The position numbers were made by a program, and so were the translations under genes. 29,354 bases of DNA, from assembly GCA_024427265.1 (NCBI GenBank), contig JAKSVP010000009.1, positions 1-29,354 of the forward strand. The letters are read 5' to 3'. The stretch is from Mycoplasmoidaceae bacterium (GTDB lineage: Bacteria > Bacillota_I > Bacilli_A > Mycoplasmatales > Mycoplasmoidaceae). The notes under the pieces were generated by a model. The model was not told the DNA's origin. It made no database searches and saw nothing but the letters and a program-made list of their open reading frames with translations. Shown here one piece after another: positions 1 through 9,629 of the stretch (its first letter is position 1; the number at the start of each line of letters is the position of its first letter).

Positions 1-19
1 GTTAAACTGATGGCATAAA

Positions 20-40
20 AAAAGAGGCCTAGCCTCTTTT
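20..40 (-). terminator. Intrinsic terminator after tRNA-Trp
   Basis: A 9-bp perfect stem (20-28 with 32-40) has a 3-nt loop and is flanked by T runs on both sides. It lies just 3' of the minus-strand tRNA-Trp, so it probably ends that transcript and any read-through from the upstream operon. The symmetry would also let it stop plus-strand transcripts entering from the left. Confidence 0.8.
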
Positions 41-48
41 TATTTTAA

Positions 49-123
49 TGGCAGGGGTGGCAGGATTTGAACCCACAACACGCGGATTTGAAGTCCGCAG
101 TTCTGCCGTTGAACTACACCCCT
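49..123 (-). tRNA. trnW: tRNA-Trp (anticodon UCA), reads UGA as well as UGG
   Basis: The reverse complement folds as a full cloverleaf. The acceptor stem is AGGGGTG/CACCCCT, the D arm contains AGTTCAACGGCAGAACT, and the anticodon stem GCGGA/TCCGC encloses loop CTTCAAA with anticodon UCA. The T arm is GTGGGTTCAAATCCTGC, and the discriminator G is followed by an encoded CCA. Anticodon UCA decodes UGA, which matches the in-frame TGA codons in nearly every gene of the window. A selenocysteine tRNA also has UCA but would have a longer acceptor/T arm and a long variable arm, which are absent. A -10-like box lies upstream at 139-144. Confidence 0.95.
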
Positions 124-138
124 ATAATAACTTCATAT

Positions 139-144
139 ATTATA
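139..144 (-). promoter_or_regulatory. -10 box (TATAAT) upstream of tRNA-Trp
   Basis: The minus strand reads TATAAT here, 15 nt before the mature tRNA 5' end and just after the stop of the upstream coding operon. No clear -35 is visible. It would allow the tRNA to be transcribed independently. Confidence 0.5.
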
Positions 145-157
145 AGTGAAAATGAAA

Positions 158-907
158 TTATCAGTTCTTTTCTTTTACAAGTTCCTTTAAACCTAAAAGA
201 ACTACATTCTTAACTTCTTTGTATTTCTTATTGATGTTACCAAATTTGAAAGCATCTCCACCAGTGATAATTACTTTCTTAGGATCAATGTTGTTAGACT
301 TAACAACATTATCAACAAACCCTTCAATCATTAGGTTAGCTCCAGCTGAGAAGGAATTGGGTGTATTATCACCATTAACCTTATCATAAAGATCAGGAAT
401 GTAATCATGAGGAATTGTTGTAATCTTACAAATTTGTTCTAAACCCTTAGTGATACTAGGGGTTAAATAACAGTTTGCAATTTGGTTATTTTTAATTACT
501 AAACCAAAGTAAGCTGTACCAAAGCAGAAAACACAGCAATCTTTTAAAGTCTTAGATGCATAATAGGCAGATAGTAAGATGTCAGAACCAATAAAGACAT
601 CTTTCTTAATATTAGATAAATCTAAGACATCTTTAAAGTCTCTTTGACTAACGACTCTAATGTCAGCCTTTAATAATTCTTCTATTTGTTTATTAAAAGG
701 TTGAACATATTCTGCCACTGAAGTAATTGATTCAACTACTTTAGACGGTTTTCTATCACCCAGAAAACGAAATAAAGAAAACAATTCACGAGCATTAATT
801 GTTTTAGGTACTTGTACGGTTTCTACAATTCTATCAGCATCAGCATCAAAGATACAAGCTTTGATATAGCTGTTGCCATAATCAATAAGAAGATAATTAT
901 TCTTCAT
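158..907 (-). CDS. Type III pantothenate kinase-like (CoaX/ASKHA fold) protein
   Basis: 249 residues; the last codon before TAA is a UGA Trp. The fold markers of type III pantothenate kinase are visible in order: an N-terminal phosphate-binding strand LLIDYGNSYIKACIFD, a GSDILLSAYYA segment at the place of the family's GADR motif, then CFGTA in place of the usual DxGTA, and a C-terminal ITGGDA glycine turn. Family members phosphorylate pantothenate at the start of coenzyme A synthesis. The Asp normally preceding GTA is replaced (VFCFGTA) and the usual Pro-Gly of the dimer interface is altered, so activity is uncertain. The start ATG lies inside the end of the upstream choline-kinase-like gene (11-bp overlap), so the two are translationally coupled. 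It could be a divergent active kinase or a retained non-catalytic homologue. Confidence 0.7.
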
Positions 908-1739
908 TGTTATTATTAATTATTCCCCTTCCATAATATCTAACTTGTCTTAATGTTCTTTTACGATATTTCTTTATTCTAGGTGTTTGTTCCATCTTTC
1001 ATGTTCATAGATATGCAAAGACAGATGAAACAAAGATAAATTCTTTTAGCTTACGCATATCAAAGTTATTGATATATTTCTTTCAATCAACATTTGGATA
1101 TCATAAGATTCTTGATTCACGAATGAAGTTAGCATAATCTCAATAATCATTTGCTAAACCTGTTCATTCGTAATCAATAATATGTAGTTTACCATCATCA
1201 CCTACTACGATATTTTCTCTGTTGATATCAGTATGGTTAATTACTACTGGTTCAGTTCTAATTTGATCAACAATACTTAAGTATTTAGTTTGGTATGATA
1301 GTTTTAAACGATATAAGTTGTCATTATAACTATCATAGTCAATCTTTTTAAATTTAGCATCAGCAGGAATATTTAAGCTATGAATCTTTTTGATAGTACT
1401 AAATAATTGATCTACTTGTTTTCATTGTCTTCAGGCAGAAATCTTTGGATTTTTACCTTCAATTCATTTCTTAACAGCTATACCTGTTTTAGTATCAAAG
1501 TAGATAAAGTTCTTATCATCTAACAAAGACAAGATTGTATATTCGTTCTTACGATTAATAAGATTACCACAGTGTGGTAAACGAACTTGATACTTCTTTC
1601 CATTTTCAAAAAGAACAATGTATGAAAAGTTAGTATAACCACGATGAATAGGTTTCATGGAAACAATTTCTCCATTTTTTCCCATGAATACATCATTTAA
1701 TAATTTAGCAGTATATTTTCTTGGATTATCTATTTTCAT
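897..1739 (-). CDS. Choline/ethanolamine kinase-like phosphotransferase (LicA/APH fold)
   Basis: 280 residues when UGA is read as Trp; with the standard code it would stop after 91. The N-terminal lobe has a nucleotide-binding pattern (PIHRGYTNFSYIV, then KYQVRLP). The C-terminal half carries the kinase catalytic loop HTDINRENIVV (Asp and Asn of the Brenner motif) and the metal-binding IIDYEWTG, the hallmark of choline kinases. It should transfer ATP phosphate to a small alcohol such as choline, ethanolamine or a related head group, in the cytoplasm. Catalytic residues are intact, unlike its two upstream operon neighbours. The start overlaps the end of the FtsK-like gene by 14 bp, and its end overlaps the CoaX-like start. 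The substrate cannot be told from sequence. Confidence 0.82.
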
Positions 1740-3684
1740 TGTTCTTTGCCTCCGTTAGGATGTTAGCTTCTTTGATCCTTTGCTTAGTTGCATAGAATGT
1801 TTTGATTACATCAACATCTGTATTTAATTCTATATAGTTAAGGTTACAGATTTGTAATCTTTCCATGCTAGTGATCTTTTTATCTTCGAAGTGAAGACAA
1901 TCACCATTACCGTGTAATTGATATCCACGATAATTATCAAAGATCTTTAAGCTTTCTTCTTGGCTAGCTAAAGCCAAGATATATTTGTCACTGATAGCTT
2001 CAAATAATGCTTTATCCATAATGTCATTATTAACACTATAAGCTTGCATTATTACATATACACCTACTTTAGGTCCATTCTTTAAGATATCAATTATGAT
2101 CTTGTTGTTTTGGAATGTTTCACGAATTAATGAATCAACATTAGCCATAACAACTAAGATATGTTTAAACTTAGCTTGTTTGTTAGCAGCAGATCTATTG
2201 TATTGATCAATGTTATCTACTTTGTTTACTCTTAGTAAACTATTACGTTCATTAACTAAGTTTAATAGTTCATGAAGTTTGTCAGTACATAAACTAACTG
2301 ATTCATATGTTCTACCATTCATATGAGGTAAACTATTAAATGCAGAATATGTTGCTTCAGCATTTGGATTTAAAATAGTTAACTCTAAATCTTCTGGAGA
2401 AGTAATGTAGCAAGTAGATAAAGCCATCAAAACTGATAATGTTGCTGCACCAGACCCTTTCTTACCTAAAATCAAAGCGGAAGGACTGTGTTTAAAGTTT
2501 TGTGTAACAAGTTCACCTTGTTTGTCTAAACCAAACACTGCTGTTAAATCTCTACCATCTAAATACAAATCAAAGACAGTTCGTAGACTATATTTACTAA
2601 AGAAGAAGTTTTCTATTTCAATATTAACTATGTTACCACGCATAGAAATATTGAAATGATCTAACTTAGTAACTTTAGCAATTCTTGGTTGTAACTTAAT
2701 AATTTCTTGTACATCTTTTTTTGTTTTAGTTTCAAAACATACTTCAGAATAAGAACTATATACATTGATGTCTGTTGGAACAACATCTATATCACTATTT
2801 CTAAATAATGTGTTTAACTTATTTTGAATTTGTCTAGCATGTTTAAAGTTAGAATCAAATTTATTAACATCTGTTTGTGGTAATAAACTAAATGGTAAAG
2901 CAGAGCTTTGCATAGCAACTGCTTCAACATCAGTTCTTTTTGTTTTCTTAAATTTGTTTTGGTTATCTCTTTTAGCTTTTAGTTCATTGTAACCATCATA
3001 TTTAAATGAACCACCAAGCTTTCTAACCATTCATCCACGTAGTTTTAAACCAACTCTTGTTGATTTGTAGTTGATGTTGAAAATAACAAAGATACAAATC
3101 AATAAAACAATAGATGAAATAATAATTAAAACTACAAATGATAAATATGTAAATAGATAAGCCATTAGCTCTGCTAAGATACCACCAGTTACATACATAT
3201 TGAAATATCCTGAATAGTTTCAATTAACAAAGTAATTAATCCATTGTGTTTGGTAATTAGCCATACCTTCAACAAATGGTACAGGGTCAGATGAGTTAAA
3301 AACTAGACTACTAACACCTGAAACAATACAGCATGCCGAGAATAGTGCTAGTAAGCTAAAGATAATAAACTTTCTACTTAGTACTACTCTTGTATAACCT
3401 GTATTAAAAATTCAACCAATTAGCACAAAGACAGCTAATGGGTAGAAGAAATATTTACCAAAACCTAATACATAATCAAACAAACCATCTAAATAACTAC
3501 CAATAACTGGTACTCTAGCAAAAGCTAGAATAAACCATAATAGCAGTGCTGCTTTACCAACATATTTCCAAATAGTAACAACTTTTTTGTGATGTTGTAT
3601 CTCTTGTTCCTTAGAGTTAGGAACATATTCATTGTTATCTGCTTTAGAGATTTGTTCAATAATTTGTTCGGTTTTAGCTTGCAT
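1726..3684 (-). CDS. FtsK/SpoIIIE-like membrane protein with degenerate ATPase motifs
   Basis: 652 residues assembled across several UGA Trp codons (for example at 3031, 3220 and 3412). Residues about 40-200 hold four hydrophobic segments, the FtsK membrane-anchor arrangement. A linker and the DNA-translocase motor follow. The motor is recognisable from SPEDLELTILNP, YSAFNSLPHM, KVGVYVIMQAYS and the GNGD turn near the end. The Walker A loop at about 407-414 is GKKGSGAA where the family has GTTGSGKS, so the essential Lys and Ser are gone. Walker B at about 509-518 is ILVVMANVDS where the family has the acidic Asp-Glu pair. There is no C-terminal winged-helix gamma domain. Active FtsK pumps DNA during division; this copy probably cannot hydrolyse ATP and may be a structural or regulatory remnant. 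It begins 2 nt after the RNase J-like stop. Confidence 0.8.
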
Positions 3685-3686
3685 AA

Positions 3687-5429
3687 TTATTCTTCTTGAT
3701 TGATGAAGTTCTTAGCTTTATCGATTTGATCTTTATAAATAACTGTTAATAAAACTAAAGGACGTTTACCAAACTTCTTTTCGTATTGTTTAACAATTTG
3801 TTTCTTAAAGTAATCTTGTTGATCTCTTGAAAGGTTCTTTCCTGGTTCAAGAGTTTTTAATAAATCAAGCATTGTTGTATTTAATGTAGTGTTGATTTCA
3901 TCAACAATAGCTTGGTTCTTTGGATCTGCTTGATTTAATACTCCAACAATGTTATAGTTGAAGTGATCAATCTTCTTAGCATTCTTATCAATTAATAAAC
4001 TTGCTAATACACAACCAGAGTCTGCCATTTGTTCACATTCAAATAAACCTGATGCACCAACATCATATAAACCTTGGTTACCAACATATTGTTCTACAAG
4101 TTTAATATGTTTCTTAGCATCAACGAACTTAGTGTTTTCAAATGTAGCCACTTGTCCATTACCTAAAACTAAAATATTCTTTTGTGGTGTAATTACTTTA
4201 TTACATATTCCTTTGTAATTAATAAAGTCCATATATAAACCACCAACTGGAATAATATATTTTGGTTTTAAGATGTTGATCAAGAATTTATGGTCTTCTT
4301 GAGATTGAGATAATTGAATAATATCTTTTGGTATTTTAACAACTCTTGGTACATTCAATCTATTGATTGAGTCAAATAAGTTAGCTTCAAGTTTTTCATA
4401 GCCTGGAGTTGTTAAAATGGAATAAACAAAAGTATCTGTTGGTTTGAATGTTAATCTTTGATCGTCCCCAACAACAATCTTTTGTAGTTTAGTGAATAAT
4501 GATTGTTTATCACCAGAAACAACAATAATACCACGATCAACAGTATTAATTTGTTGTTCATTCATATAAATCAAGTTTGTAAAGTTTACAATCTTGTTGT
4601 TTTGCATGTAATTAAATGCTCTAGCTAAACTTGGAGAGTAAATATAGAATGGAATTGTTTTCTTAGCAGCAATAGCAGCTAACTTTGTTAATTTATAAAT
4701 ATCTTCTTCTTCAATAACAAAGATTCCTCTATTTGGCATATCAAGCACACAGTTTTCATAGAAGTTATCAATGTTGTAACATGGTGAAGTAAAACCACGA
4801 TGATTAATATTCTTACCAATTGAAGTAATTAATAATAGCGTGTTACCTTTGGTAAACTTATTAACTTGGTCTAATAAATCATATGTTGCATTATTAACAG
4901 ATGTAGGAATAATAAAGTGATCAACATATACTATTGCTCCATCTGGTGTATTAAACACAAAGCCTAAGCTTGTAGGCATAAAGCTTGCAGTTCTAAATGG
5001 AAGGATTTCTACCTTACCCATTTTAAAAGCTTCAAGTGGTTTTACTGCATTAATATTAAATCTAGTCTTTAGAGCATTATGATCAGGTTTATGACCTCTT
5101 GGTCTAAAACATCAGTCCAAGTTGTTATTAATAATCATTTGTCCTAAGTGACTAGTAAAAACTGGAACATTAGGTAAGTTCTTAATTAAGAACTCTAATC
5201 CTCCATACATGTTGTATGATGGCGTAGAAATAAAGATTCCTTTGATTTTTTGTTTGTTATCAATTAGATAAGAAAAGTCTGCTACGATTTTCTTAATTCC
5301 TAATTGAATAACACTAGGGCAGTGGATTCCACAGCCTAGAACAAAAATATCACCATCAATAACTAAGGCGTCACAGACTTTATCTTTTTCGTCTTGACCA
5401 CCTAAACATAAAAATTCAATTTTTGCCAT
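3687..5429 (-). CDS. RNase J-like protein that has lost its metal-binding site
   Basis: 580 residues, close to the length of RNase J. The N-terminus matches the start of RNase J (FLCLGGQDEKDKV for ALGGLGEIGKN; KIKGIFIS for KIKGLFIT), and the beta-CASP-like middle and C-terminal domain keep the family's spacing (ILKPKYIIPVGG for LIKPKFFMPIHG). The zinc-binding HxHxDH motif is replaced by STPSYNMYGG at about 68-77. The later histidine and aspartate motifs are also replaced: FRTASFMPTSLG at about 145-156, YVDHF near 170, and VGG for HGE. It should therefore not be a nuclease. RNase J works in RNA decay and 5'-end processing, so this may be a non-catalytic partner of an active RNase J elsewhere. 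It starts 2 nt after phoU. Confidence 0.78.
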
Positions 5430-5431
5430 TT

Positions 5432-6124
5432 TTATCTCTTTCTAGATTCTTTGCCAAAATAGAAGTTTGGCTCTTTTATATACATAAAGTTTTCAAGAAT
5501 ATTGAAAGCATGGTCTGCATTTCTTTCAATATGCTTGATTGCAGTAAAGATAGCAATTTTAGTTTTGATATCTTTCTTACTTCTAAAAATCTTTTCACCT
5601 ATTTCTTTAAAACAAGCTCTATATTTAGCACTAAAGTCATAGAACATTGTAGTTGCTCTATTTAGATAATATGATCTTGTTTGGTGTGCACCAGAATGAA
5701 TGTTACGATAAATCTCTTTAGAGAATTCGTATGAACCTTTCATTAATCTACAGATTGCACGATGAATGTTATTATCAATTTCTTTTTGATTTTGTAATGT
5801 AGTTGCTACTCTTTCGACAAAATCTGCCATTCTTTCAAGGTCTTTAATTGATCTAATGATTGCAATTAAGTATCTTAGATGGGCAGCACGAGGCATATCT
5901 TTTGATATGATTCAGCTTGTTTCATCTAAGATTTGAGCTTCCATTTTGTTAGCTTTCTTTTCGTTAGTTATGATATGAGCGTATTGTAAAGGAGTTAGCT
6001 TTTTACTAACTTGAAATTTTTTGTAAAGATAATCTTGCGATTGTAAGACATGATTATAAAATCTTAAAAACATCTTACGAAGATTGTCTTCAGAAGCTTT
6101 TAATGTGTCGAAGTTAATAGCCAT
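5432..6124 (-). CDS. phoU: PhoU, phosphate-transport regulator
   Basis: 230 residues read through one UGA Trp at 5912. It consists of helical repeats, with the PhoU signature in the first repeat (LRYLIAIIRSIKDLERMADFVERV) and again in the second (KIAIFTAIKHIERNADHAFNILE). These acidic/basic clusters bind metal and contact the PstB/PstC transporter in known PhoU proteins. It is a cytoplasmic peripheral regulator of phosphate uptake. It sits in the operon after the SemiSWEET gene (4-nt gap) and before the RNase J-like gene. The pst transporter genes lie immediately upstream on the same strand, separated by a likely promoter. Confidence 0.92.
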
Positions 6125-6128
6125 TCTA

Positions 6129-6569
6129 CTATTTTTCTAAAGAAGCGTCGCTTGGGTCAGGAAGCTTGTCAGTTACTTCTACTCTTTTAGCGGCTTCTTT
6201 GTCTGCACGAGCCATTTTAATCTTTGTTTTGTATGCTTGGTAATTGTCACAGAATTGTCTTTCTGTAGTTTGGAACTTCTTAGCATAGTGTAATGCTCTT
6301 AATTTTAAGAACAATAAGATTGCAGAAATAGAAGATGCAATTATGTTTGCTAATAGTAATGGTAAACCTGCACTTAGATTGTGATCAGCTAATTGACCAA
6401 TAGCAGAAATAACAAACATAAAATCACCAAATGTTAGTAATGATAGCATAACTGCTGATAAACCACATGTGTTTTTAGTTTTTAATACTTGAACTAATTG
6501 AGGAATAGTAAAAGCAGCAACACAAATCGCTGCAACTAATCCTGTATAGAAATATCAATCCGGTTTCAT
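6129..6569 (-). CDS. SemiSWEET/PQ-loop family small membrane transporter
   Basis: 146 residues starting at the ATG behind a strong ribosome site (AAGGAGAAAAT). Three hydrophobic helices occupy about residues 5-95, with the PQ-loop in the first (AAFTIPQLVQVLKTKNTCGL), followed by a ~45-residue charged cytoplasmic tail rich in Lys, Arg and Glu. SemiSWEETs are three-helix half-transporters that dimerise to move sugars; other PQ-loop families move amino acids or act as sensors. The SWEET-like pattern (PQ, KTK..C.GLSA, then GD in helix 2) makes a sugar carrier most likely, but the substrate is not visible. The gene heads the phoU operon, an unusual neighbour for phosphate control. Confidence 0.75.
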
Positions 6570-6608
6570 ATTTTCTCCTTATTTTTAATACTTATAAATA
6601 ATATATGT

Positions 6609-6614
6609 ATTATA
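6609..6614 (-). promoter_or_regulatory. -10 box (TATAAT) for the SemiSWEET-phoU operon
   Basis: The minus strand reads ATATATAATAC with TATAAT here, 39 nt upstream of the SemiSWEET start and only a few bases after the pstB stop. It would split phoU and downstream genes from the pst transporter unit. There is no intrinsic terminator between pstB and this box, so read-through is also likely. Confidence 0.5.
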
Positions 6615-6620
6615 TATTTA

Positions 6621-7556
6621 TTATCTACCCAAGATATAATCTTTTGTTTTCTTTTCAATAGGGTCTGTAAAGATCTTTCTTGTTGGACCCGCTTCGATAA
6701 TTCTTCCTTTTGAAAAAAAGAAAGTATTATCTGAAACTCTTTGTGCTTGAGACAATGAGTGTGTAACAAGCACAATTGTATATTTACGTTTAAGAGTTAA
6801 GATTAAGTTTTCAATCTTGTTAGCTGCTATTGGGTCAAGAGCAGATGTTGGTTGATCCATTAACAACACTTCTGGTTTTAGAGCTATAGCTCTAGCAATA
6901 CACAAACGTTGTTGTTGCCCACCAGATAAACTAGTTCCATAATCAGAAAGTTTATCTTTTACTTCTGTTCATAAGGCAGCATCATCCAAAGCATCATGAA
7001 CTATCTTATCTAAAACTTTTTTATCAGTTATTCCATGTAGTCTTGGTCCATATGCAACATTATCATAAATACTCATAGGGAATGGAGTTGGTTTCTGTTG
7101 AATAGTACCAATTCTTGTTGTAATTTCTACTTGAGGAATATTAGGTGAGTATAAGTTTGTTCCATTGAAGAAGTAGATATTTCCTAATGTTTTAACATTA
7201 GAAAACATAACATTGTTCATTCTATTTAAACATCTTAAGAACACTGTTTTACCAGCACCATTTGGTCCGATTAAACTTGTTACTTTGTTCCTTTGAATAT
7301 CAACAGTAATATGTCTTAAAGCTCTTTCTTTACCATATCATAAGCTTCAATCTCTTACTTCGTAAGAATTCCTTTTAGCATTAAAGTCTGTTTTCTTACC
7401 AACTAGTTCTTTTTGTCTTTGCTTGGCCAATTTCTTATAAACTTTACGATCTTCTTTCGTAAGTTGTGCTCAAGCTTTAACTTTCTTAGAACCGGTTGCT
7501 TTGAAATAAGCTTTAATTCTTTCTTCTTGTGTTAATGTAACTTTTTGTTTTTTCAT
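6621..7556 (-). CDS. pstB: PstB, phosphate ABC transporter ATPase
   Basis: 311 residues; the usual length is about 250-270. Walker A GPNGAGKT is at about 97-104, the Q-loop region [24 protein letters not shown] follows, then the signature [14 protein letters not shown], Walker [14 protein letters not shown] and the H-loop LVTHS. The Walker B glutamate following Asp is Gln here (LLMDQPTS), which in most ABC ATPases is the catalytic Glu and is worth checking. The extra length is a Lys-rich N-terminal extension of about 60 residues before the ABC domain. It powers phosphate import through PstC-PstA. A ribosome site (AGAGG) precedes the ATG and the gene starts 9 nt after the permease stop. Confidence 0.95.
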
Positions 7557-7565
7557 ACTCTACCT

Positions 7566-9629
7566 CTAAAAGTTTAAGTTATAGAATAACTTTGCTTTTA
7601 CCATTAGATTTCTTGCACTATCAATTGATCTTTGTTTGAAACCACCTTTTGATTTGATAATTGAAATCTTTTCACTACTTTGTTTTTTCTTCTTGTGATC
7701 AAAGTATTTAGGGATAACAATATCAACAACAATTAGGATGATGATAATTAAGATCAATGTGACAAATGCACATTCATACATGATGTTTTGGGCAGCCACA
7801 ATGTTATTAGAGTTTATTTGTGAATAAATTCTAGTTGTTAGTGTTTGCCCAGCTGACATCAATGAAATCTTGCTTCCACCACTTAATCCTGCAGTTAAAT
7901 ACAATGGTGCAGTTTCAGCAAGAACTCTACCAATAGCAAGTACCACACCAGTTAAGATGTGTTGGAATGCTGCTGGTAAAACAATCTTTCTACAAGTTTC
8001 TCATTTCCCTACACCTAAAGCGTAGCTTGCTTGTTTAACTTCTACTGGAACAACTTGCAATGCTTGTAAGTTTGTTCTAGTGAAAGCTGGTAAGATAACA
8101 AAGATCAATGTTAATGCTCCTGCTAATAATGACTTACCACTATTGCCACCTGAACTAATACCAAGTATTTGCAAGAAGAAAATCATACCAAACATACCAT
8201 AGATGATTGATGGTGTTGCACCTAATGAATCGATGAAGAACATGAAAGCATTCTTCATTTTTCCTTCAGGCATAAATTCATTAATGAAGATTGCTACAGC
8301 AATAGCAATAACAAATCCTACACCGACAGCAACAACAATAACTAATAATGTATTAACAAATGCTTGTCCTGTTGTATCTCTACCAAATTGGAATACTGTT
8401 GCAGTTGGTGCTGTTACACCTGCAATACCTTTAATAATTAATGTTACAAACATTCAACCAACAAAAGCAAACATGAAAGCAAAACAGAAGATTTCTCAGA
8501 ATATCTTTCATCCTTCATAGAAGTTAGAGTTTGTTCTAACTATAGCAGCACGTTGGTTAAAGTATTTAGGTAATGTTTTTTCAACATTTTTTTCATTAAC
8601 ATTAACAGTTACCCGTTTATGATTTAATATCTTATTTCACAATTTACGCAATTGTCTTGGAATGAATTTTAAACCTTCTCCAATTGTATGTAAAACTATG
8701 TTTTGTTTTGTTGTTTTCTTTTCTCTAAAGATAATTTTTACTATAGCATTGAATAAAACAACAACAATAAATAAGAATAAACCATAAACAAATAGTAATC
8801 CTCTTAAGCTTTCTGAAGCTGATTCAGCAAACATATTACCAGCAATCAAACCACCTAATGTTCTTAGATAGCTTGTTCATACAGCACCAAAACCATTGTT
8901 AAAGACTTGGTTATAGTTTTGGCTTTGTAAGATCATACTTACACCCATTGTTTCACCAAGTCCTCTAGCTAATGCTGTAATAACAGCAATAACGACTTTG
9001 CCTCTAATCTTTTTCTTATAAACTTTGTAGATGGCACCAGTCTTAGTGTTGCCCATAGACATTGGACACACTAAGAATGAATCATCAACTGAGTCTAAAG
9101 CAGATAACGTTAATGACACAACTGTTGGCATCATTAAGAATGCTAACATGAAAGCAGTTGAGATTAAGTTATATGCACTAGGCATATTAAAGATAATCTT
9201 TAAAAGTGGCCCTAAGGATGTTACAGCAAACAAACCAAATACTACTGATGGAATATCAGCAAGTAATTCCACACCCATCTTAACATATCGTCTTGCTTTG
9301 TTTGGAATTCTAAATTTAATAAATGTAGCAGTCTTAATACCTACTGGAGCAGCAATTAAAATTGCTAATCCTGCAACCATCACCGTTATACATAACGGTA
9401 ATCATGCGCCTGCTTTACCATTTTCTAGATCGTAAACGCTTGTGCCAAAAATATTGATAAAGCCATATTTTTGTCATCCAGGTATAGAACCATAAATAAT
9501 AAAAGCAATTACTCCCAAGAATAAAACTCAGAATAGAACGCTAAAAGCAGCAGTAACAGTTTTAGCTACTGTTTCTGATCTGCCTCTTCTTCTTTTAGCT
9601 GATGGAGCTCTATTAAGGATTTTCTTCAT
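7566..9629 (-). CDS. pstA: PstC-PstA fused phosphate permease
   Basis: 687 residues, about twice the size of a single Pst permease subunit. Residues about 20-310 form a PstC-like half with several membrane spans and the permease loop ALARGLGETMGVSMIL. After a charged linker near 315-350, a PstA-like half follows with the matching loop VLAIGRVLAETAPLYLTAG. Each half carries its own EAA-type coupling loop (YKVYKKKIRGKVVIAVI; ALGVGKWETCRKIVLPAA). The protein forms the phosphate channel of the high-affinity ABC importer. Fused PstCA is known in the Mycoplasma pneumoniae/genitalium group. Its start overlaps the end of pstS by 17 bp, and pstB follows. Confidence 0.93.

Noticed and set aside
49..123. 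Selenocysteine tRNA because of anticodon UCA
   Set aside because: Normal arm lengths with a short variable loop, and UGA is used throughout as Trp.
3023..3223. Minus-strand frame of 66 codons with hydrophobic content
   Set aside because: It is an alternative frame inside the FtsK-like membrane domain, where AT-rich membrane-coding DNA gives hydrophobic translations in other frames.
5423..5665. Plus-strand open frame of 80 codons
   Set aside because: It lies antisense to phoU, has no ribosome site and its translation is low-complexity Phe/Ser-rich; it is a shadow of phoU.
9031..9435. Plus-strand open frame of 134 codons
   Set aside because: Antisense to the PstC half of the permease, which is clearly coding; no promoter or ribosome site.
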